NCBI GenBank assembly: GCA_964613455.1 | Contig: CAZTGS010000025.1 | Span: forward strand, 1 to 11,947 | Length of the DNA stretch: 11,947 nt | Direction of reading: 5' to 3' | Source: SCGC-AAA076-P13 sp964613455 | GTDB taxonomy: Bacteria; Pseudomonadota; Gammaproteobacteria; Magnimaribacterales; D2472 | In this document: positions 1 through 5,893 of the stretch, one piece after another | Layout: every line of letters starts with the position of its first letter | Position numbering within the stretch: position 1 is the stretch's first letter | Program-made: the position numbers and the translations under genes | The notes under the pieces: model-generated | Seen by the model: only the letters and a program-made list of their open reading frames with translations | Told to the model about the DNA's origin: nothing | Database searches by the model: none

Positions 1-16
1 AATATAGAATGAATGA

Positions 17-556
17 ATGAGTAAATTGATTATTTTTAATAAGCCTTTTCAAGTTTTATGCCAGTTTAGTGACGATGGAGATCGAAAAACGCTTGCAAAT
101 TATATTGATATAAAAAATGTATACCCTGCTGGAAGGCTGGACTTTGATTCAGAAGGTTTAATGGTTCTGACTGATGACGGTAAATTGCAAGCAAAGATAA
201 GTGACCCTAGATATAAATTACCAAAAACCTATTGGGCTCAAGTCGAAGGAATAGCAACAGATACAGACTGCAAGAAATTAATGAAAGGTGTTAAATTAAA
301 AGATGGTTTAGCAAATGCAGTATCATGCAGAATCATGAATGAACCGAAGCTTTGGGACAGAGATCCCCCAATACGCGTTCGTAAGTCTGTCCCTGATAGC
401 TGGATTGAACTTGTAATTGATGAAGGTAGAAATCGTCAGGTAAGAAGAATGACAGCAGCACTGAATTTACCAACACTCAGATTAGTCAGAGCAGCTATTG
501 GGGAATGGACAATAAAGGGACTAGAATTAGGTAAGTACAAGATAATTAAAGAATAA
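17..556 (+). CDS. rluE: 23S rRNA pseudouridine synthase, RluE type
   Basis: A stand-alone pseudouridine synthase of the RsuA/RluB/RluE family, 179 residues. RluE of E. coli isomerises one uridine (U2457) of 23S rRNA in the cytoplasm. The catalytic motif GRLDFDSEGL is at residues 39-48, with D42 the expected nucleophile. The NPPIRVRKSVPDSW-like segment (about 115-129) and EGRNRQVRRM (136-145) match my memory of RluE closely. There is no N-terminal S4 domain, as expected for RluE. The start is the first possible one, because TGA at 14-16 closes the frame just upstream; the start lies in a GAAT repeat with no clear Shine-Dalgarno. The protein is a little shorter than E. coli RluE (about 217), mainly at the N-terminus. 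It is followed after two bases by the GFA-fold gene, so the two are probably co-transcribed. Confidence 0.9.
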   Translation: MSKLIIFNKPFQVLCQFSDDGDRKTLANYIDIKNVYPAGRLDFDSEGLMVLTDDGKLQAKISDPRYKLPKTYWAQVEGIATDTDCKKLMKGVKLKDGLANAVSCRIMNEPKLWDRDPPIRVRKSVPDSWIELVIDEGRNRQVRRMTAALNLPTLRLVRAAIGEWTIKGLELGKYKIIKE

Positions 557-558
557 AT

Positions 559-1002
559 ATGAATGCATCGGGAAAATGTCACTGCGGGGAAATATCTTAC
601 TCTTTTAAAAAAAGTAAGTTGATATCTACGCATCACTGTCACTGTAAAGACTGCCAAAGATCTACAGGTTCTGGAAAGGCTACCATCCTATTCGTGCCAA
701 AAAAATATCTTGAGCTAAAAGGAGATCTAAAGTTTTATGAGCTCAAAGGGTCTTCTGGTTCGCATATACAAAGGGGCTTTTGTGAAAACTGCGGATCTGG
801 AATATTAAGCTATGCTAAAGAAATCCCCCATATTAATTTTATAAAAGCAGGCACACTAGATGATTCTAGTTGGGTGAAAGCTGATTCTAATTTTTTTATT
901 GATTCAGCTCATGACTGGAATAAACCAGATAGCACAATAGAAAGCTTTAATAAAAATCCCTCAATGATTTCTAATATTAAAACTCTGATTAAATCCTTTT
1001 AA
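559..1002 (+). CDS. GFA/CENP-V family zinc-binding protein
   Basis: A 147-residue protein with the full cysteine pattern of the GFA (glutathione-dependent formaldehyde-activating) fold: CHC at residues 7-9, CHCKDC at 27-32 followed by QRSTG, and FCENCGSG at 74-80. These cysteines hold two zinc ions in the family. The founding member was proposed to join formaldehyde to glutathione, but most bacterial relatives have no proven reaction, so the substrate is open. Length is typical and the protein is probably cytoplasmic, with no signal or membrane segment. The ATG lies two bases after the rluE stop, which suggests translational coupling. The gene ends 14 bases before the convergent stop of the DmdA-like gene, with no strong terminator between. 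Confidence 0.85.
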   Translation: MNASGKCHCGEISYSFKKSKLISTHHCHCKDCQRSTGSGKATILFVPKKYLELKGDLKFYELKGSSGSHIQRGFCENCGSGILSYAKEIPHINFIKAGTLDDSSWVKADSNFFIDSAHDWNKPDSTIESFNKNPSMISNIKTLIKSF

Positions 1003-1016
1003 CGATAGTTATTTAA

Positions 1017-2162
1017 CTAGGATTTTGTAATCGACTTCTTTGGATCATAGAATGGTTTTTCAACTACTTCAGCACTTACAAGAAAACTATCTTTATTAAC
1101 CATTAATTGTGTTCCAAGACTAGCATAACCAATATCAACGATAGCTAAAGCTATATTTTTTTTTAAACGTGGCGAATAGACAGCAGAGGTAACCTTTCCA
1201 ACAAGTTCATTATTATGAAAAATATTCCAATAACGTGTATTTGGTCCTTCCATTGGTTCGTCATCGATAATCAATCCAATTTGCTTTCTTGTAAGTCCTT
1301 TCTTGGAAATATCTAAAAGAGCATTTTTGCCAATAAAATCAAAATCTTTATCGAGATCAATTAATCGATCCATTCCCAACTCTAGAGGATTGGTTTCAAC
1401 ATCCATGTCCGAGTGATAGGAAAGCATGCCGCCCTCTATTCTTCTGATAGTGGATGTATGTCCTGGAAATAAACCCATGCCCTTTCCAGTCTGCATTATA
1501 GTTTCATAAACTTCGTCGCCATCAGAAGTATTCAGAAGAAAAATCTCATATCCTAATTCGCTAGACCAGCCTGTTCTTGAAACTAATAAATCAATGCTTC
1601 CTAATTTTAGTCTTTTGAACCAATAATACTTAAGATCAGAAATTTCATTACCAAAAAGTTTTATCATAATATCTCTAGATTTAGGACCTTGGAGTTGAAG
1701 TGGTGAAACATCAGGTTCAGAAATATTGATATCAAGTTTACTGTTAACAGCTAATCCTTGAGCCCAAAACAAAACATCGCTATCAGCCAAGGAAAACCAA
1801 TAACAATCCTCTTCAACACGCAGTAAAATAGGGTCGTTTAAAATTCCACCATACTGATTAGTAAGAATGACATATTTGCATTGACCAACCTGCATATTAG
1901 ACAAATCTCGAGGAGTCATCATCTGTACAAATTTTGACGCGTCTGGCCCTTTAACTTGAACTTGCCTTTCAACCGCAACATCACACAAAATTGCATCATT
2001 AACTAAGTTCCAAAAGTTCTGTTCTGGATCACCAAAATCTCTTGGTATATACATATGGTTGTATACTGAAAATCCTTGCGCTCCCCATCTTACAGTTGCA
2101 TCAAAGAAGGGACTTTTTCGAATTTGTGTTCCAAAGCCAAAATTTTTCAGGTTATCTGTCAT
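1017..2162 (-). CDS. DmdA-like folate-dependent aminomethyltransferase family protein
   Basis: A 381-residue GcvT/DmdA-fold protein. DmdA moves a methyl group from dimethylsulfoniopropionate (DMSP) to tetrahydrofolate; GcvT is the T-protein of glycine cleavage. From memory, DmdA-like segments are VYNHMYIPRDF (33-43), ERQVQVKGPDA (65-75), MMTPRDL (81-87), the GGILNDP strand (105-111), SLADSD (124-129), EPDVSPLQLQGPK (149-161) and RIEGGMLSYHSDM (241-253). Length is close to DmdA (about 370) and to GcvT. One difference is that residues 195-208 read SRTGWSSELGYEIF, with a glutamate (E202) as in the GcvT GYTGE motif, where DmdA as I remember it has KQGG. It could therefore be DmdA, or a related demethylase acting on another methylated amine or sulfonium compound. 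No dmdBCD genes are in the window. No good Shine-Dalgarno precedes the ATG. Confidence 0.8.
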   Translation of the reverse strand: MTDNLKNFGFGTQIRKSPFFDATVRWGAQGFSVYNHMYIPRDFGDPEQNFWNLVNDAILCDVAVERQVQVKGPDASKFVQMMTPRDLSNMQVGQCKYVILTNQYGGILNDPILLRVEEDCYWFSLADSDVLFWAQGLAVNSKLDINISEPDVSPLQLQGPKSRDIMIKLFGNEISDLKYYWFKRLKLGSIDLLVSRTGWSSELGYEIFLLNTSDGDEVYETIMQTGKGMGLFPGHTSTIRRIEGGMLSYHSDMDVETNPLELGMDRLIDLDKDFDFIGKNALLDISKKGLTRKQIGLIIDDEPMEGPNTRYWNIFHNNELVGKVTSAVYSPRLKKNIALAIVDIGYASLGTQLMVNKDSFLVSAEVVEKPFYDPKKSITKS

Positions 2163-2226
2163 GAGTATTATCTTATCAAGGTACCAATATTAAACGCAAT
2201 TTCTTTTTTTTAAGAACTGATTTATT

Positions 2227-2241
2227 ATAGTTAATAACTAT
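2227..2241. promoter_or_regulatory. 15-bp perfect palindrome, candidate operator
   Basis: ATAGTTA-A-TAACTAT is a perfect inverted repeat with a single central base. It lies in the 94-base divergent gap between the DmdA-like gene and the MAPEG gene, ending five bases before the Shine-Dalgarno of the latter. Its position suits a regulator site or a small 5' leader hairpin. No partner protein can be named from the sequence. Confidence 0.35.
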
Positions 2242-2246
2242 TATTT

Positions 2247-2250
2247 GGAG
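2247..2250 (+). promoter_or_regulatory. Shine-Dalgarno GGAG that fixes the MAPEG start
   Basis: GGAG sits six bases before the ATG at 2257. A TTG at 2245 is also in frame but overlaps this site, so it cannot be the start served by it. The gene therefore begins at 2257. Confidence 0.75.
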
Positions 2251-2256
2251 TTTATT

Positions 2257-2637
2257 ATGATCGAATTGATCGTTTATGTTGGGTTCTTTTATTTATTGCA
2301 TCTTTTTTTAACCATGAGTCTGTCGCTTCATAAGGTACCGTTTATAAACTGGACATATGTTGGTGGTGATATTTCTAACAAGACTGAACTTTCAGAAAGA
2401 ATGACTAAAGCAAGTGATAATTTAAGGCAGACACTTCCAATATTTATGATTTTTTGTTGTTTATCAATAGTTATGGATGTAGATAACTTATTGTTAGCGC
2501 AATCATGGTTTGGATTAAGAATTGTTTATCTGTTAGGGGCTGTAATCAACCTGTATCAATATAAAATGATTCGACCGCTGATTTGGCTTCCATCTATAGC
2601 TGTAATAGCTTGCATGGGTTGTAATTTGATTAGCTAA
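2257..2637 (+). CDS. MAPEG family integral membrane protein
   Basis: A 126-residue membrane protein with four hydrophobic segments (about 2-22, 60-78, 84-101, 107-123). The stretch RMTKASDNLRQTLPIF (48-63), after the first helix and a short polar loop, matches the MAPEG signature, in which an Arg/Asn-rich stretch leads into a Pro-Ile/Val-Phe helix. WFGLRIVY...YKMIRPLIWLPS fits the later family helices. MAPEG proteins include eicosanoid and microsomal glutathione transferases; bacterial members of this short type mostly lack a proven reaction. The gene is monocistronic, divergent from the DmdA-like gene and followed by a hairpin terminator at 2719-2746. Two cysteines in the second helix (C67, C68) are of unknown meaning. 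Confidence 0.8.
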   Translation: MIELIVYVGFFYLLHLFLTMSLSLHKVPFINWTYVGGDISNKTELSERMTKASDNLRQTLPIFMIFCCLSIVMDVDNLLLAQSWFGLRIVYLLGAVINLYQYKMIRPLIWLPSIAVIACMGCNLIS

Positions 2638-2668
2638 TATTAGTTACTCTTAATGGTAAGATAATCAA

Positions 2669-2688
2669 AAATCTATTTCGATAGATTT
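2669..2688 (-). terminator. hairpin terminator for the lysine-rich small gene
   Basis: A perfect 8-bp stem, AAATCTAT / ATAGATTT, around a four-base loop (TTCG on the plus strand, CGAA on the minus). Read on the minus strand, the distal arm runs into TTTTTGATTAT, so it suits the end of the 2735-2827 transcript. The stem is AT-rich, so strength is moderate. It may also help stop plus-strand readthrough from the MAPEG gene. Confidence 0.5.
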
Positions 2689-2718
2689 CCTTTAGCTCTC
2701 TACTGCTGGTATTGAGCT

Positions 2719-2746
2719 ATAGGTTTTATGAAACCTATTTCTTTTT
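2719..2746 (+). terminator. hairpin terminator for the MAPEG gene
   Basis: A perfect 8-bp stem, ATAGGTTT / AAACCTAT, with loop TATG (stem-loop 2719-2738), followed on the plus strand by TTCTTTTT. The orientation fits the MAPEG transcript ending 80 bases upstream. The distal arm and the T-run lie inside the last codons and stop of the convergent small gene. Confidence 0.55.
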
Positions 2747-2827
2747 AGCCTTTTTTTCTGCTCTTTTCTCTTTTAGAGTCTTTCCTTTTTTCTTATCATT
2801 TTTTTGTTTGTCTAAGCCTTTAGCCAT
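2735..2827 (-). CDS. lysine-rich 30-residue small protein
   Basis: Translating the minus strand from ATG at 2827 to TAG at 2737-2735 gives 30 residues starting MAKGLDKQKNDKKKGK and ending RAEKKAKKK. About half the residues are lysine and the protein is strongly basic. The start has a very good Shine-Dalgarno, GGAG at 2833-2836, five bases upstream. The protein resembles short lysine-rich conserved hypotheticals beginning MAKG that I remember from gammaproteobacteria; I could not verify this. The charge suggests binding to RNA, DNA or the ribosome, which is inference. It is convergent with the MAPEG gene, has its own hairpin at 2669-2688 and is divergent from the secreted protein at 2903. It is too short for most gene callers. 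Confidence 0.65.
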   Translation of the reverse strand: MAKGLDKQKNDKKKGKTLKEKRAEKKAKKK

Positions 2828-2874
2828 GTTATCTCCAAGTATTAATCTATTACCTTATCATGTATAAAATCTAA

Positions 2875-2880
2875 TATAAT
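2875..2880 (+). promoter_or_regulatory. possible -10 box for the secreted protein gene
   Basis: A perfect TATAAT stands 22 bases before the ATG at 2903. No -35 box lies at a proper distance, and in such AT-rich sequence the match may be chance. Confidence 0.25.
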
Positions 2881-2902
2881 TAAAAAAATACCTTAATAAT
2901 TT

Positions 2903-3247
2903 ATGAAACTTTATATACCCCTACTGTGCTTATTTCTTAGTAATAACGTGCTTGCAGAGTTTGATACTAAATGCTCTGTACTTATCACCAAAAGACTTCA
3001 AAGTACTGAGGATGCTTACAAAGATGCTTTAAACAAGATTAATCAATGTAATAAATACGATATTTTGTCAGTAACAAGCTTTTTAGAGGAGCCTATAAGT
3101 AAAATCTATATTACCGACCTTATACAAAGTTATTGTATGTTTGATCATGAAATTATTTCATTACTTGATAGTAATACATCGAATCTTAGCTGTGTTCATA
3201 GAGGAGCAAAAAGAATTGAGCGAAAATTTAATACCCAAATTAAATAG
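2903..3247 (+). CDS. small secreted four-cysteine protein, unknown function
   Basis: I do not recognise this 114-residue protein. Residues 1-18 form a short Sec signal peptide (MKLY, a hydrophobic core, then a VLA-type cleavage site before E19). The mature part of about 96 residues carries four cysteines (C24, C49, C78, C97), which could form two disulfides in the periplasm. The middle (33-50) is polar and probably helical; the C-terminus is basic (RGAKRIERKF). There is no lipobox, so it should be soluble. No good Shine-Dalgarno precedes the ATG. The gene ends 11 bases from the convergent MarR gene and appears to be a single-gene unit. Confidence 0.65.
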   Translation: MKLYIPLLCLFLSNNVLAEFDTKCSVLITKRLQSTEDAYKDALNKINQCNKYDILSVTSFLEEPISKIYITDLIQSYCMFDHEIISLLDSNTSNLSCVHRGAKRIERKFNTQIK

Positions 3248-3258
3248 CACAAAGTAAC

Positions 3259-3759
3259 TTATATTTCTTTACTATCTTGAGGGGTTTGATTCAAACTACC
3301 AAAATCAATAATAGGCGCTGCATCAATATCTGCTCCGTCTACAAAATAAGAAACTCTTTGTAGGCTTGAGACAATCATAGCCTGTTCCCAGTCCTCTAGA
3401 TCATTAAATTTATCAGTAAATTGATCTTGTAAAATATCTGGAGAAGATTTCAAAATATCAATTCCCTTGGCAGTTATATACAAGTGTTGGGTTCTTTTGT
3501 CAGTAACACCCTTTTGTTTAGTAATTAACTCTCTTGAATGTAAGCTGTTTATTACAGTTGCAATAGTTGTATGTCTTAAGGTTGTAATTTTTGAAATATT
3601 GCTTGGCGTCGTAGTTTCTTTATTGCTAATAAGTTGAAGAACTATATGTTGAGTTGGAGTTAATCTAGATTTTTTAGCAAGAGATAATGAATTAATCTCT
3701 ACTGCTCGCATAATTTTTCTAATGCCAACTAATGCCTCATCGAGATGATTATTTTCCAT
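3259..3759 (-). CDS. MarR-family regulator, EctR/CosR-like
   Basis: A 166-residue winged-helix regulator. The N-terminal dimer helix carries IRKIMRAVEINSLSLAKKS (13-31). The DNA-reading helix-turn-helix covers about 51-78 (SNISKITTLRHTTIATVINSL) and the wing follows with KGVTDKRTQHLYIT (83-96), including the family D-x-R pair. The C-terminus has LEDWEQAMIVSSLQRV (121-136) and DIDAAPIIDFG (144-154). From memory, this combination is typical of the EctR/CosR branch, which represses compatible-solute synthesis and uptake genes under low osmolarity. It follows the TPR-sulfotransferase gene after seven bases, so it is very likely co-transcribed. No Shine-Dalgarno is visible, and translation may depend on coupling. 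Its targets are unknown; the BCCT gene in this window is a candidate. Confidence 0.85.
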   Translation of the reverse strand: MENNHLDEALVGIRKIMRAVEINSLSLAKKSRLTPTQHIVLQLISNKETTTPSNISKITTLRHTTIATVINSLHSRELITKQKGVTDKRTQHLYITAKGIDILKSSPDILQDQFTDKFNDLEDWEQAMIVSSLQRVSYFVDGADIDAAPIIDFGSLNQTPQDSKEI

Positions 3760-3766
3760 TTATGTC

Positions 3767-5797
3767 TTATGTGTTAATTAAAGCTATATCTTCCGGCTTT
3801 AAGAGATCTTTGTCTAGATTATCTGTTAAAATTTTTAGATTTTTAGCATATGGCTTCCATCGACCCATTCCATCTTTGTTTACAGGTTTTCTTACTTGCT
3901 CTGAGCTTGCAGTTCTAACAGATCTGTCTGTTTTATGAAATGAAATACACTCCTCTTCAAAAGGAACTTCTAAAAATTCTAATATTCTTGAAACTTGCCC
4001 CTCAAGATCATCGATAACATCTTCATTGTTAACTCTTAAAATTTTATTAGGCAATACTTTATCCCAATGATCCATCAACCTGACATAGCTATTGTAGTAG
4101 CTTCCAGCCTCAGCAAGTCCGTATGTAAATTCCTGTCCTTGAGCAAACAACTGCTTATACATGCTAAAACAACAATCTAATGGATACCTTCTTGCATCAA
4201 TAATTTTTGCATTAGGCATTATTAAATGTATCAAGCCAATATGCCTAAAGTTATTAGGCATTTTATCTGTAAACATAGGGGCATCTTTTCTATGCATTCT
4301 AGTGTCATTAATAAAATTCTTTCCGAAAGTTTTTCTTTGATCTTCGGATAAGCTCTCCATGCTTTTAGGATAATTTCCAAGTTTTCCGTAGATATCATCC
4401 CCTCTAAGACTTTGAGCCATTGATAAAATGTTGGGAAGCTCTAGAGTTCCATCTATCATTGAATGTGATGCTAAAATTTGTTCGACCAATGTTGAGCCAG
4501 CTCTTGGCAGACCTAAAATAAATATTGGGTCTTTGGTGTCGTGACCGCCATTTCCTAAATTTTTAAAAAATTCAGAATTGCATACATCAATTTGAGCATT
4601 CAGTTCATTATCCATTCTTTCAATTGAATACTTACTTTGATCATTTTTAATTTTATTACCTTTCTCTAAATGAAAAAAAGCTTCATCATACTCACCAGCT
4701 ACTTCGCAGCCTTGAGCAAGAGCAAAATGAAAATATGCTTTATCTCTTAATGATAAATCAACTCTTTCGACTTGCTTTCTCATATTATTTAATTCAGTCA
4801 CACTAAAAGAATACGTTTTTAAATTAGATAATGAGAAAAAGGCTTCTCCATGGTCAGGTTTAATTTTATAAGCTGATTGATAGCTATCGATAGCTTGGTC
4901 GGTTTTACCTAAGGTCTTCTGCGCATGCCCTTTTGATGTGAGAGTACTAAAATTATATGGATTTTTTTTGAGAATATCATCCAATAGAACAATAGCCTCC
5001 TCATGACCACCATTTTGCATAACTTCACTAGCTTTTTGAGCTTGGTAAACTAAATTATCAGGATGTTTCTCACATAAAATATTTACTTGCTCCATAGTCT
5101 TAGCAAATTTTTGTTTTTTTCTAAGGATTTCTGCATATTTCATTCTTAGCTCACCGTCTTCAGGTTTAAAATTGACAGCTTTTTCTAGCAAAAACTCTGC
5201 ATCATCGAAATAACCTAGTCTATTAGCAATTTCAGATAATAAAGCCATAGCATAGGTATGAGTTGGATTTTTTTTAAGGAATTCCCTGCATTTAGCTTCC
5301 GCAAATCCAAGTCTACCCTCGTTTAGAATCTGACTTATATAAAGCAGGATAGATGGTATAGATTCTAATTTTTTTACTTGTTCTAGGGCATGCTCATAAG
5401 CAGGTTGATTCTTATTTTTAAGAAAATATTTATACAAAGCACTCCAGGAAGCAAGTAAGGCTGGGTTAAGCTCGCAAGCCTGCCTGTAATGCGTAACAGC
5501 CTTATCTTCGTTACCAATATCTCTATTAAGATGACCAAGCTCTTGGTATGCGCGACCCATATCAGGAGCATTTACCAATAGACGTTCAATATATTCTTTT
5601 GATTCATTAAATTTTTTTAAATACCTCGAAGATACAGCTGCAAGGTATAGGCTATCTATATGATCGGGATGATCTTGCAATATAATTTCTAGTAACTTAA
5701 AAGCATCTAAAAAACGAGTTTCTTTTACAGCAAGAGTAGCATCGTTTAAATCAACCGAAAGGTTATCGTCACTTAGATTAAATTTATTTTCTTTCAT
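3767..5797 (-). CDS. TPR-repeat sulfotransferase
   Basis: A 676-residue, two-part protein. Residues from about 15 to 385 form tandem TPR-type helical repeats, for example AYQELGHLNRDIGNEDKAVTHY (83-104) and the TLTSKGHAQKTLGKTDQAIDSY unit (285-306). Residues 422-676 form a PAPS-dependent sulfotransferase domain: FILGLPRAGSTLVEQIL (426-442) is the 5'-phosphosulfate loop, TDKMPNNF (510-517) a conserved strand-loop, and DARRYPLDCCFSMY (534-547) the 3'-phosphate region. RTASSEQVRKPV (628-639) is the usual C-terminal motif. The family moves sulfate from PAPS to hydroxyls of glycans, lipids, peptides or small molecules; the acceptor is unknown. There is no signal peptide, so it acts in the cytoplasm. 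It is the first gene of a unit with the MarR gene, separated from the receptor gene upstream by a strong terminator. No Shine-Dalgarno is visible. Confidence 0.9.
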   Translation of the reverse strand: MKENKFNLSDDNLSVDLNDATLAVKETRFLDAFKLLEIILQDHPDHIDSLYLAAVSSRYLKKFNESKEYIERLLVNAPDMGRAYQELGHLNRDIGNEDKAVTHYRQACELNPALLASWSALYKYFLKNKNQPAYEHALEQVKKLESIPSILLYISQILNEGRLGFAEAKCREFLKKNPTHTYAMALLSEIANRLGYFDDAEFLLEKAVNFKPEDGELRMKYAEILRKKQKFAKTMEQVNILCEKHPDNLVYQAQKASEVMQNGGHEEAIVLLDDILKKNPYNFSTLTSKGHAQKTLGKTDQAIDSYQSAYKIKPDHGEAFFSLSNLKTYSFSVTELNNMRKQVERVDLSLRDKAYFHFALAQGCEVAGEYDEAFFHLEKGNKIKNDQSKYSIERMDNELNAQIDVCNSEFFKNLGNGGHDTKDPIFILGLPRAGSTLVEQILASHSMIDGTLELPNILSMAQSLRGDDIYGKLGNYPKSMESLSEDQRKTFGKNFINDTRMHRKDAPMFTDKMPNNFRHIGLIHLIMPNAKIIDARRYPLDCCFSMYKQLFAQGQEFTYGLAEAGSYYNSYVRLMDHWDKVLPNKILRVNNEDVIDDLEGQVSRILEFLEVPFEEECISFHKTDRSVRTASSEQVRKPVNKDGMGRWKPYAKNLKILTDNLDKDLLKPEDIALINT

Positions 5798-5842
5798 TTA
5801 TATATAATTTTAACAAATAATTAAATAATTATTGTCTTAAAA

Positions 5843-5874
5843 ATTAAAAAGGGAGCATAAGCTCCCTTTTTAAT
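5843..5874 (-). terminator. strong rho-independent terminator of the TonB receptor gene
   Basis: A perfect 14-bp stem (5843-5856 with 5861-5874) around a four-base loop; the GC core is GGGAGC / GCTCCC. On the minus strand the stem ends in a T-run and is followed by TTTTTAAG. It lies 20 bases after the receptor stop and 46 bases before the sulfotransferase start, so it separates the two transcription units. The flanking A- and T-runs make it nearly symmetrical, but no plus-strand gene ends here. Confidence 0.9.
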
Positions 5875-5893
5875 CTTATAGTCTTTTTTTAGA

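Noticed and set aside
436..657. Minus-strand open frame across the end of rluE and the start of the GFA gene
   Set aside because: It is antisense to two well-supported genes, has no ribosome site or recognisable domain, and is a reading-frame shadow.
1006..1019. TAGTTA-TT-TAACTA hairpin between the convergent GFA and DmdA-like genes as a terminator
   Set aside because: The loop is only two bases, the stem is short and AT-rich, and no T-run follows on either strand.
1017..2162. Calling a complete DMSP demethylation pathway
   Set aside because: Only a DmdA-like gene is present; no DmdB, DmdC or DmdD homologue is seen, and the enzyme's subfamily is uncertain.
2245..2256. TTG at 2245 as the start of the MAPEG gene
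   Set aside because: It overlaps the GGAG ribosome site that serves the ATG at 2257.
3732..3938. Plus-strand open frame over the MarR start and sulfotransferase end
   Set aside because: It is antisense to two genes with clear family motifs; no independent signal.
5383..5571. Second minus-strand frame inside the TPR region
   Set aside because: It is a shifted frame within the sulfotransferase gene, with no start signal.
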